Shown: positions 12,744 to 22,766 of the stretch, in pieces | Position numbering within the stretch: position 1 is the stretch's first letter | How the letters are laid out: each line of letters begins with the position of its first letter | Assembly (NCBI GenBank): GCA_000733355.1 | Contig: JNVV01000003.1 | Span: forward strand, 558,001 to 622,000 | Direction: 5' to 3' | Length of the DNA: 64,000 nucleotides | Source of the DNA: Falciphora oryzae | Taxonomy: Eukaryota; Ascomycota; Sordariomycetes; Magnaporthales; Magnaporthaceae | Translations under genes and position numbers: made by a program | Notes under the pieces: generated by a model | What the model was told of the DNA's origin: nothing | Seen by the model: the letters and a program-made list of their open reading frames with translations, nothing else | Database searches by the model: none

Positions 12744-15700
12744 GCTCGTCGCTTGAGCTCTGCGTTAGCGGTTTGGTATACTTAACGGTCCATGGGCTTG
12801 TACGAAACATGGTTGGAGAGCTTGCTGCGCCAAAGTATCAACCTGGAGAATCAATCCTGTCTTCTTGACACCCTTGCTTGATTCACTGTCGTGTCAGCAA
12901 TAACTGTCCAAGTTCCCATGTCCTGCCCCTTGAGCCTGTTGGTTTCAACACGTGTAGCAAGCAAGTTTTCATCGACATCATTTCCGATGCAAAGTCAGTG
13001 TATCATGATCACCTCGGCATTCGGATGCCCTGTCTAGCGGGCGCCCGAGTCGCGTAGGAACAACGCCTCATGGAAAGCTATGTAAACCCTTTGACCATTG
13101 GCAAGACCGGGAGGCCGCGTTGCAGCCTCCAGCATGCATCGGCGTCTTTGTGAATGGACGCCCCGTTGGCGTGAAGTAATTGACGACAGCCAATGCATCT
13201 TGCCACACCCTATCATAGTCTTTGCACAAGTATCATGATACCTTGAGTCAATGCCAGCCTGACCCCAAAGATTGGCTGTGACATGAGCTTGGCATATCCT
13301 CGCCAAAGCCGCCTATATGGAATGTACGGAGGCCCAAGGGGCTAGAAGACAGTGGGAAAGTTACAACATCGTGTATTTCAAGGGGCTCAGTCCACCGAGC
13401 TCGAGGTTCCCCCCCTTTCTGTGACTCCCGTTTCAGCCAAAGAAGTCATATCCAGCCACTAGAAGCACCTCTTTCCCAAGCCCTCTCGCACCGGTCCCCT
13501 TTCATAATCTGAAAATGGCCGTTCCGGTATCAAAGGATAGCACTAGCGGCCCAACAGATTGCTCGAAGTCTGATTACCTCCCCCAAGCGGCTGCTCTTTG
13601 CGAACTGTGCCGTCTTATCCCCTTCGACCTTCCCAATCGGGAACGCAGCTCCAGGCCAGAGGGCAGAGAGGAATACGATGACCGCATGATCACACCCAAC
13701 CTGCATGGGGCGTGGGGTTACGTCCACAACATTGGTTTCAAGCACTAACCTGGGCTCGAAATGTTGGATCAGTCCGCGCAAGTATGCGGACTGTGTGCCA
13801 CCATACAGGGCTGTGTTCACCGTCCCATTCCCCATCTTATTGAGTACCTCAATAATGAATCGACAAGGAGGACGAGACCCGGGTTTGATGCTCCAGATAC
13901 ATTTCAACTTTGACTTGCCGCACGACGACAGGATGCGCCCGGCTTCATGATATTCACCGACTCCTCAAGCCCTAGCACAACCTTTGAAGTGGGAGAAGTG
14001 GCTTCCATTGTCCGGAATGGTACGTACGAGTGACGGAGATCGTTCCTCAGCGAGCTCTATCTAGTATCTAGGCAAGTGCACTGTCAATCCTCTCTTCTCT
14101 CGGAGGACTTGGCTCTTCATCAGAGGTTCCCGGGACGGCTGATGCAGGATTACCTCGGAACCGGAGAGACGCTGAGCCGAGCGCGGGAGTGGCTACACTC
14201 CTGCCAGGAGATACATCCCGTCTGTCGCCTGGGCGAAACGGAGCCGCCGACTCGAGTGTTGGATGTTCAGTCACGGCACGCAGAGTGGACTCGGACGAGG
14301 TCACTGCTAGCGGCGGGTAGGGAAAGTGACGCAGCTTTCACACAAGAAGAAGTGTGAGATACCGGATAAGGTGGTATGTACATTAGTCTAGGCAGCCAGC
14401 GAGATGCGCGCTAATCCTACAGTGCCCTGCTCTCGGGGTAGATAGAATCGCAGCAAAGTTGTACGCCCACCGGGAGCTCATCAGCTCGACGAGAAGTTCG
14501 TGGGTTGGACAAGAATTATCGATTAATAATTCTGCATGTTATTCTGGGAAGCAAGACTAAAGGCGGATGGCTCACTTGGGCGGTGTTGACTTTTAGAACG
14601 AGCCTCTTGATAAATGGCAGCCAAGCCGGGCATGGTGGTGATAGGTGTGCCCTCATCAGCCGGCGACGCAAGCGACGGCTATCGGGGGTGGTTTCCGCCG
14701 TCGGCAGCAAGGCTCCGACATGGAGACCTTGCGCCCGTTTACACCTTGAAAGTCTAGGAGTAGTTATTTCTCCGCCAAGAATCTAGGCAATCACTGGGAT
14801 GGATCAGTATTGCTGAAGGGTTGACAACATGAGAGTCTCTATAGGGATAGATACTCTGGGCATCGGAAGAGAAAAAGTCCATAGTTGAGGCTGATGATAA
14901 TCTGCAAGTCTTCGCCAGTTTCTATTTTCAGAGGCCCCGTCATGTACGGACCGAACCCTCCAGCTATATTGCAGTGGCAATGGCCATGGCTGGGCTGTGG
15001 CGGGGGCACGGAGCTATTGCTCCAACTAGTGGTGGCCGCGCCCCTGGTATCTGGAGGGAGAAAAAGAAGAGGGGTATTCCTGGCTCCTCCGAATGCGACG
15101 GCACGCGTGGCCTGTGAGCTACGTTTTCTTTATCGTGGTCGGGTGGGTTGCGTGGGATGTGGATGCGGACGCGAACGGCGGACTCGAACGGCAAGGCGGC
15201 GGTGGCGGCGGCGACAGTCGGGTGCCGTTTATATGACGCCCAGCCCGGGACCGCGGTAACAAGGTAATAAATACGACAGCGAGAAACGTGCGCTCCTCTG
15301 CCTGCGAATGGCCAGCATGGAATTACTCATTTAGGCTCCCAGGAAAGGGGGACGAGCAATATGCGGTTAAATAGGGAGGGAAACGTGCTTCCCCAGAAGT
15401 TGGCTGCAACTGGGATGCTGTTCGCCTCCGAGCTACCCCAATTATTTAATTATCCCGAGATAGGGGGTTGCTGCTGTATACCTTCCAAAAAAGAACGTCT
15501 CCGAGCACCTGGCCACTGTGGATTTTCCGGGGATGGATAGCCAAGCGCCAGCAATGCTATCACACTGGGCCGGACGGGACCTATCATCCACCATCCCGTT
15601 CCGTTTCCGCCAGCGGCTCTTCTCTAGTCGGAGCACGGCAATTCTGTATTGGAGAAGAGGAGTGTGGGGGAGCTGGGCTGAAGTCGGAGGATAACAGACG

Positions 15701-15993
15701 GCGGCCTGTAATCTAAAAAAAAAGTATGCGTTGGGGTGTCATCGCTGTTACTCTGGAGTCGTCACCAGCTTCTGTGAGGCTGGAAGCATGAGAATTGCAT
15801 CGTGTGTGAGGGGAAAAAAGGATAATACCAGCACGCCAGCCCAATCTCTATGAAGCATCAGACGTTACCTATCACCGCCGAATAACCCTTCCGACACGCT
15901 ATCGAAGTCTGTAAAGTCGACTGTTTGGTCTTTTGTCTCCGACAGACGGGCGAGAAGAACCGAAATCCTCTCCGGACCCGTCAGCTTGACAGG
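12744..15993. other. intergenic, no supported gene
   Basis: There are 3.2 kb between the GYF gene and the AA8 gene, both on the plus strand. The longest open frame, 125 codons on the minus strand at 13530-13907, has no domain, signal peptide or splice context that I recognise. The last few hundred bases should hold the AA8 promoter. No RNA gene was seen. Confidence 0.55.
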
Positions 15994-16831
15994 ATGCGTT
16001 GGGCCTCGAGTGTGCTATGGGCAGCAGCGGCCGCGATGGTGGGCATTGGTGCGTGCATATGCCCTAATATGGGGCCGGACCTCACGTGCCCGGCTCCGAC
16101 GAGAAGAAACAAGCTGGAATGACGCTAACAAACACGGTTGGTGAGGAGAGCAGACGGCGCAGCGGGCCAGACGACGACCGTGGTGGACCGCGACACGGGC
16201 TTCACGTTCTCGTCGTACGTCGGGCGGTACAGCCTAGGCACCAACACGATCCAGTTCCGGGTGGCGGTGCCGAGCGACGCCAGGGCGAACGAGGCCTACG
16301 ACGCGGTGGTGCAGATCGTGGCGCCACGCGAGATCGGCTGGGTCGGCATGGCCTGGGGCGGGTCCATGACCTTCAACCCGCTGACGGTGGTGTATGCGAG
16401 CGGGCAGAACGTGGTGGTCTCGTCGCGGTGGGCAACGTAAGTAGGGTGCTGGTGATCCGGCTCTCTCGGCTGTTTTGCTGACTCTCGGGTTTCGTGCTCG
16501 TCTCTGCAGACAGCACTCGGCCCCTGCCATGTACCCAGGCGCGTCATACCAGGTCCTCAGGACGGGGACGCGTGTGAACAACACGCACTGGCAGATAACG
16601 GCCAAGTGCAGCGGGTGCACTTCGTACGCGAGCCGCACCGGCGGCACGACCTACATACGGCCACAGGCCCTGAATCGGCTTGCGTTTGCGTCGGCCCGGC
16701 AGACGCCTTCGCAGCCGAGCTCTAACACCAGCGCCATCCCGTACCACGACGTCCACCAGTACTGGAGCCACGACTTCACGGCGGCCAGCAACGCCAATTT
16801 CGCTGCGCTCGTCCAGCGAAACCTGAGCTGA
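15994..16831 (+). CDS. secreted AA8 cytochrome (CDH-type DOMON) protein, 3 exons
   Basis: This encodes a secreted haem b cytochrome domain of the type found at the N terminus of cellobiose dehydrogenase (family AA8). Such domains pass electrons to lytic polysaccharide monooxygenases or reduce iron outside the cell. Exons are 15994-16048, 16154-16436 and 16510-16831, giving 219 aa. An N-terminal signal peptide (about 1-18) is encoded almost exactly by exon 1. The domain begins at TTTVVDRDTGF and shows the family block GWVGMAWGGSMTFNPL (Met 84 and Met 90 are candidate axial ligands). A His-rich segment YHDVHQYWSHDF near the end should supply the His ligand. There is no dehydrogenase, CBM1 or membrane anchor, so it is a stand-alone AA8. 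Introns follow GTGCGT/CAG and GTAAGT/CAG. The exact residue ligating haem is not certain. Confidence 0.85.
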
Positions 16832-17641
16832 GGCGCTAGGAGACGTGGCACTGGACGTGATGAAGACGGCTGATACGACTGCTAGAAGGGATTGGAGATG
16901 GAAACCTGCAGCTGAGGATGGTGAAGGTAATTCGGACGGAGCACGCTTGTTGTCAACAAATGTGGGAGAGTATGTCGCAGGAAAAGAGAACGAGCGACAA
17001 TGTATATAGCAACCGAAATTACGATATGTACTATACGCAAGCCGGTGTACTGTTTCTAGGCGTCGTTGGCTTTCCGGGTGGTTCTCTTGACCCCTGACAT
17101 GAAAGGACGCGACTTGACCTCATGGAGAGCAGCACTGGCTGCCGTCCAATAAGAATAAGACTGAGGGAATGCTACCTGGGCAGAGACGGCACTCACTCAC
17201 TGAGTGATAACTGATCATCATAAAAACCTGTGGGATCAAGGGTCGCGGGCGATTCTCATTTCTCACCAATCGACGAGACACGACCGAAGATGGGAGAAGA
17301 GCACCGAAGCGCGAGGTTAGTTCCCGCTGCTTTTTTCTCGGTGCACGTGACAAGGAGCGCACCCTGCAAACCCCACGTTTTGCCACCCCTCCAGCGACGT
17401 CACAGTGGAAAGCCGTCGCAAAAATTTCCCCTGCGGCTTGGCTTGGTGGGGTCGCTGCTGATGCTGCCTACGCTCTGCGACGGAAATCAAATCGATCTTG
17501 GTCTATCAAAAGTGAAAGCCCCCACCCCACCTTGGTTACTGTTGTTATTACAGAGCTGTTTTTTCCCCTTCTTCTCAGGGAGTGTGCGCTCCAACCAAAT
17601 TCTCCCTGACCCTGAAGTCGTATCTGACGCACAGATAATCA
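16832..17641. other. intergenic, AA8 3' end and TPR gene leader
   Basis: This stretch has no gene. It contains the AA8 3' untranslated region and the promoter of the TPR gene. The last 150 bp before 17642 are pyrimidine-rich, with T runs at about 17545-17580, as expected of a fungal leader. Confidence 0.6.
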
Positions 17642-20600
17642 ATGGCTGGCGACCTTTTTGCGCAGATCGCGGCCGGCGAGTACGTCGCCGTGCTGACCTC
17701 GGGGCCGGCGCGCGTGCTGATCCGCGATCTTGTGAAAGACATTACGGCGGCAGGAAACACCCCGGCGCCACTGGTCGCAGGAACCAATGGAGGGGGCTCT
17801 GCTTCTTCACCAACCCCAGCCCAGATTGCCGCAGTTGGGTTGGCCGCTTTCAATGCGTTCCTGCAGCTTAACGTCACCGGCCCAGTACTCGAATCTGTGC
17901 GCTCTGTTGAGGTTCTCTTCGAGAAGGAGGTCGAAGTTATCGCTTCGGCACCCGAGACGGCTAGCGCGAAAGCCGGAGCCAACGCCCGCGCGCTCTGTCT
18001 CAAGTCATTGGACGTGGATGGAGTCTCGGTTTACCCTTATATACCCAACATCGAGTTGTTCTGTCTAGCGCGGTACGCGCTCACCACGCGCCTCTCCGAA
18101 CTAGATGCCGAGCTCAAGGATGTGGCTGCCCGTGATGGTGGCGACCCCGCCTTGTCCAGCCTGCCGTGGCTGCGCCTGCGAGTCCTCGTTTGGCATCACA
18201 AGCTGTTCATCCAGCCCTCCCTGAGTTCAGGGTCCAGCTTCAACAGGGGCGCCCAATGGAGCGATGTACCTAGCCTGCAAGAGCAAATCCTCAAGTCGCT
18301 GGCCGATGCCGAGGAAGTTATGTCCGCTTTGACCCGGCGTCAGAAAGCTCAGTTCCTTCTGGAGAAGTCCAATGTCTGCATCATGCTGGGACTTGATGCA
18401 AAGGCTAAGCAGGCGCTGGCTGAGGCCTCGGCGTCGACCGGGTTCACATACGCGCTCTCGGGCGCGTTGGGGAAGCGCACAAAGTTCCAAGAGAAAAGCA
18501 CCAGTCAACTCGTCGTGCTGGCCAAGAGTGCAGCCAAGGGCGGCGCCGCCCAGGCTCAGAGCGCACAATCTGCACCAGAATCTGTCCCGCTCAACGACGA
18601 CACCTTGCTAGAGCAGGTCGACTTTAGCGACGCAAAACCCAAGGGCTCCGAAGAAGGAAACTCTTCCAAGGAACATGAGTCCGCTGGTGTTCCGGAGGCG
18701 CTGCGAGGAATGGCACCAGATGACCAGCCGCACCTCTCTCCTCTGGACCAAATCATACTCCTCGCCGAGGCCACCACCAAGGACGCCTTCGCGCCAACCG
18801 ACTCGTTGACTTCAGAAGAAATCCTGCCTTTTGCTGAGCGAGTCGTTTCCGACACGTCGACGAACTGGCAGATTTACACACATGCACTTCTGGTGCGGTC
18901 GAGGATCGAGATTCATCGAAGCCGGACCGTTGAACGAGGCGTACTACAAATGCAGGCCGTGGTGGATCAGGTTATTGTCGACACAGAAACACCTACTCCC
19001 ATCGACAGCACAAAAAAGGGGGCGGATGGCAGTCAGGAGAGCGGCACCGATGGAAACCCTACACAAGATGCTGCACCGAGCATAGAGATCACAGCTCCAG
19101 ATGGGGCAAAACCCACACCAAACAAGCCCACCTCATTTTTTCCCAAGGCGAAGCCGTCAGAATCTGCTCCCGCCCACGTCCGGCTCCAGTTCATTCACAC
19201 ACTCTCCTCTCCACCGCGCTGGCATCTCGAGTCCGAGCTCGCCTTCGCATGGACTGGAGTCGGCTCCTTAGTCGCCGCACTCGATATTTTCAAACGCCTG
19301 CGTCTCTGGGCCGAAGTCTCTCTCTGCCTCGCAACAGCCGGTGCGCAGGGCGAAGAGGACGATGCCGGGCGCGGCTCAGGAAGCGAGGAGAAGGGCCGCG
19401 CCGTCCTGCGCTGGCGCCTCTTCCAGCCTACAGACCCTGTCGCAAATCCCGGACCCGGCCTGGAGGATCTGGATGTGGACGTGTCAGAGCTACGGTCGTC
19501 GTCCTTCATGGGTCCCGAGCGGGACCCCCAGCCGTCGGAAGCCCCGCGCCTATTCTGCATCCTGGGCGACATGGAGCAGGAGCCTGCGCACTACGAGAGG
19601 GCCTGGGAGCTGTCAGGGCGGCGGTACGCGCGTGCGCAGCGGTCCCTGGGTGAGCACCACCTCCAGAAGCGTGACTGGGAGGCAGCTCGGGAGGCCTACA
19701 TCAAGGCCACGACGGCCAACCGACTTAGCCCGGAAATGTGGTCGCGCCTCGGTGATATCAACCTGCGTCTTGCGCGCTTTGCCGACGCGGCTGACGCTTT
19801 CAGACGCGCCATCGGCTCCGCAGGCGCCGTTGAGGGCGGAGAGGACGCCCGTACCTGGAGCAACCTCGGGAGCGCACTGTACAGCATGCACTGTGAGGCC
19901 GTGGATGAGGTCAAGAAGGAAAAGAAGCAAGGTTCCGAGAGCGGTGCCAACGGCGAAGCTGCCGTTGATGCAACCGTGAATGGAGGCGATGATGACGCTG
20001 ATGTCAACCCTGTATTGGCCGCTGGTGCAAAAAAAGACCCAACAACGCTGCTGACGCAGTCTCTGGCGGCATACAAGCGTGGAGCCTCGATCGCGCACGA
20101 CAACTGGCGCATCTGGGACAACGTCCTGACCCTGGCGGCGCGGACAAGACCCCCGGCCGTCAACGAGATATTGCCTGCCCTCAGGCAGATTGTGCGGATT
20201 CGCGCAACCGAAGATGCTCTCGATGTCGACGTGCTGAAGCTGCTGGAGGATCAGGTGCTCATGTCCGCGCCCAAGCCGGAATCTACAGAAGGAGTGTACG
20301 AGCCCCCGCGCGGGTCGCTGCAGAGGCAGGTCGTCGACTTCATCGAGGGGCTCGTGGTGCCGCTCATCACGGTCCGCTCGGAGCTCTGGGTGCTGGTCGG
20401 GCGCGAGCGGGCGTGGCGGCGCGACTACGCGGGCGCCATCGACGCGGCCGAGAAGGGGTGGCGCGCCGCCATCGGCGGTGGTGGTGTGGGGGTCTCCGGC
20501 GGCGGCGGCGCCTCGACCCTCGCGGCACCCTCGACTGCCGCTGCTGCTGCAGACGATGCCCCCAAGCCCAGGGGCGACTGGCGCCTGGAGCGGGACGCGT

Positions 20601-20800
20601 GGGACGAGGTGGTGGCGCGGACCGACGAGCTCGTGTCCGTGCTCGAGAACTACGGGCCGGACGTCGAGGCCGTCGGGGCCAGGTGGAGGGGCAAGGCGCG
20701 CACCGCCGTGCGCAGCGTCATCGGCAAGGCCAAGGAGAACTGGGAGGGCAGCGAGGGGTGGAAGGAGCTCGAGCGGTTGCTCGAGGGACTGCAGTCGTAG
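17642..20800 (+). CDS. TTC27/Emw1-like TPR protein, intronless
   Basis: This single 1052-aa frame runs from the ATG at 17642 (AATCAATGG context) to TAG. Tetratricopeptide repeats are clear at about 650-750 (ERAWELSGRRYARAQRSLGE, then KRDWEAAREAYIKAT, then WSRLGDINLRLARFADAADAF, then TWSNLGSALY). The layout, with a long helical N-terminal half and central TPRs, fits the TTC27/Emw1 family. Yeast Emw1 is essential and linked to cell-wall integrity; human TTC27 is reported as a chaperone-like factor. Low-complexity acidic, Gly and Ala inserts lie near 775-790 and 940-975. Codon 3 is strongly GC-biased towards the 3' end. No signal peptide or membrane segment is seen, so a cytosolic location is likely. 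The family call rests on pattern memory, not a search. Confidence 0.85.
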   Translation: MAGDLFAQIAAGEYVAVLTSGPARVLIRDLVKDITAAGNTPAPLVAGTNGGGSASSPTPAQIAAVGLAAFNAFLQLNVTGPVLESVRSVEVLFEKEVEVIASAPETASAKAGANARALCLKSLDVDGVSVYPYIPNIELFCLARYALTTRLSELDAELKDVAARDGGDPALSSLPWLRLRVLVWHHKLFIQPSLSSGSSFNRGAQWSDVPSLQEQILKSLADAEEVMSALTRRQKAQFLLEKSNVCIMLGLDAKAKQALAEASASTGFTYALSGALGKRTKFQEKSTSQLVVLAKSAAKGGAAQAQSAQSAPESVPLNDDTLLEQVDFSDAKPKGSEEGNSSKEHESAGVPEALRGMAPDDQPHLSPLDQIILLAEATTKDAFAPTDSLTSEEILPFAERVVSDTSTNWQIYTHALLVRSRIEIHRSRTVERGVLQMQAVVDQVIVDTETPTPIDSTKKGADGSQESGTDGNPTQDAAPSIEITAPDGAKPTPNKPTSFFPKAKPSESAPAHVRLQFIHTLSSPPRWHLESELAFAWTGVGSLVAALDIFKRLRLWAEVSLCLATAGAQGEEDDAGRGSGSEEKGRAVLRWRLFQPTDPVANPGPGLEDLDVDVSELRSSSFMGPERDPQPSEAPRLFCILGDMEQEPAHYERAWELSGRRYARAQRSLGEHHLQKRDWEAAREAYIKATTANRLSPEMWSRLGDINLRLARFADAADAFRRAIGSAGAVEGGEDARTWSNLGSALYSMHCEAVDEVKKEKKQGSESGANGEAAVDATVNGGDDDADVNPVLAAGAKKDPTTLLTQSLAAYKRGASIAHDNWRIWDNVLTLAARTRPPAVNEILPALRQIVRIRATEDALDVDVLKLLEDQVLMSAPKPESTEGVYEPPRGSLQRQVVDFIEGLVVPLITVRSELWVLVGRERAWRRDYAGAIDAAEKGWRAAIGGGGVGVSGGGGASTLAAPSTAAAAADDAPKPRGDWRLERDAWDEVVARTDELVSVLENYGPDVEAVGARWRGKARTAVRSVIGKAKENWEGSEGWKELERLLEGLQS

Positions 20801-21758
20801 GCTGGCTCCGGCACGCGGCTACTTTGACAAGACGGGGGCATCTCTTCGGCTACGGACACGCCCCCTTCTCATTCCTCCACGGCGCCAACATGCCTGTTAG
20901 CATGCGGTGGGTCGCGAATGTCCACGCGTCATGTGGATACGATCTGTGTGCTACTTCTTTTCTTTTGCAAAAAGCTACAATGGAGTCCGCTTCAAGGCGC
21001 TTGCTTCTCGTCCGTTCCATGTGTTGATGAGAAACACGGCAGGCATGCGAGCTTTGAGACCCAGCCACCGCAAATTTCGTCTCCCCCGACGCCCCTTGGG
21101 TGTCTCAGGCGATCCACTTCACACCTGTGCTGTAGAAGAGTGAGCGCGTGCTTGCCAGTCCACCTCGAGCATGGCCATCAGGGTCGTCGTACATGATGAG
21201 ACCACCGAAGAGAAGCAAAGACGTCAGGGTCGTGGTTTTCCATCTCCAGGGCGTGTCATGCTCTGGCTCCGGGGCTTCGGGCGGACCTGGCGCAACGTTG
21301 GACCTCGTCTAAAAGGGCCAGGCGCGCTTGGTATTATCCCACGTGCTACTTGACAAGCAAGATCTTGCCTTCCATGCTGGGTGTTTCATCGACGGGTTGA
21401 TATCACATATTACTGCGTTTTAAAGGCATCGCCACACACACGACCCCATTGCTTTTTCCTTCTTGGCCTCCCGTCAACGGCGATCCCGTGAACGATTGTG
21501 GCAAAACGGAAAGGCTTCGGCCTCCGCGGTTGATAGACACACCGGGGAAACGTGGTGATGTTAACAAGGCGTTAGATAGGCATGGGGCGCTGCTTGTTTC
21601 CTTTGATGGTATCACGATCGTAGATGTGATACCAAAACCACCACACGACGGGGGGCCAGAACCTCGTCGCTAAGGCCTTGTCAGTCACACACACGCACAC
21701 ACACCGCCGCAGGAAAGCAGGAGCAAGCAGTTCATAGCGCGGTGTATCACAAGCCAGG

Positions 21759-21814
21759 AAAAGAAGAAAAAAAAAGAAGAAAAAAAAAGAAGAAAAAAAA
21801 AGAAGAAAAAAAAA
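21759..21814. repeat. A-rich microsatellite, period about 13 bp
   Basis: Four GAAG cores are separated by runs of nine A, giving a regular 13-bp period on the plus strand. It is a simple-sequence expansion, probably unstable in length. Confidence 0.85.
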
Positions 21815-22285
21815 GGCAGGGATGGACGACGGGAGAGGAGAGGACTAGCAGGTACATGCAGACGCCACAGGGAACCGGCACGGCCAATGAGGTGGCCTCG
21901 CAGCCGAGAGACCCAGAACGGGCGCGTGGCGGCCAGGCGGGCGCGCCCTCTCGTCCAGAGGTTTCAGATGGGGTCGGTCGGTCGGTCCATCTGCGTGTGT
22001 ATGTATCGCCGCACCCGCTTGCTGCAGGCGCCGTGTCAGGCTAGGGAAAGCGAGCTAATATCTGTGTGCTTAATTGCTGTGTAAACATGCCCGCCCCGTG
22101 CAATCAGTCCACTTTCGTTGGACAGTGATGTAATCTACTAGGCCGCAGAATAATGTTGGACGCGCTGTTCGAGGCATATTCCCTGGAAGCGATGGCTGTC
22201 AGCGGCGGGGCTGCGTGCCCAATAGCGCGTGATGGTGTGAATAAGCCCTGCCTGCTATGCGTTTTGCGTGTGTATCGCTGATGTG

Positions 22286-22304
22286 TTTTTTTTTTTTTTT
22301 TTTT
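22286..22304. repeat. T19 homopolymer
   Basis: An uninterrupted run of 19 T lies within the gene-free interval. No Pol III gene lies directly upstream, so I treat it as a simple repeat and not as a terminator. Confidence 0.8.
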
Positions 22305-22703
22305 CGCCTGTGTAGGTGTTGTTGTCAGGGCGTGCATCTGCGTGCAGCGTGCGTGCGGTGTACGTACTCCCACCCCCTTCTATACCCGATACAACTGTGG
22401 CACTGGCAAGGCCATCCGGCCCCCCTCATATAATAGCACATCCTTTCATAGTATACTGTAGGTCGTGTCCCACGAGGGGGATGGGCCAATCGCGAGTATT
22501 CCTCTTGGGTTCGTGAGGGATTCTGAGTGCAGTCTCGACCGCCTCGCTCGGCGCTATTCCCCATGCCTCAGCCGCCCCGCAGGGATGGCCCCTGGAAAGG
22601 CATCGCCCAACAATCGATCCTCTCTTCTTTTCTTTGTCTGCTAAGAGCTTGTTTCTGCACACTCCCTCCTTCGGCACGTCGGAACGGGCGATCATCACGG
22701 ACG

Positions 22704-22766
22704 TTTCCTTTTTTTTTTCTTTTTTTTCTTTTTTTGTTTGTTTGTTTGTTTGTTTGTTTATTTATC
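22704..22766. repeat. T-rich tract grading into (TTTG)n
   Basis: A run of T broken by single C passes into about seven TTTG units and ends in TTTATTTA. It is a simple-sequence tract with no coding sense. Confidence 0.85.

Noticed and set aside
13530..13907. 125-codon minus-strand open frame between the GYF and AA8 genes
   Set aside because: No recognisable domain, no splice partners and no clear promoter. It is too weak to call a gene.
21607..21633. 8-bp inverted repeat GGTATCAC/GTGATACC with a 10-bp spacer
   Set aside because: Short enough to arise by chance in a 64-kb window and not linked to any gene start.
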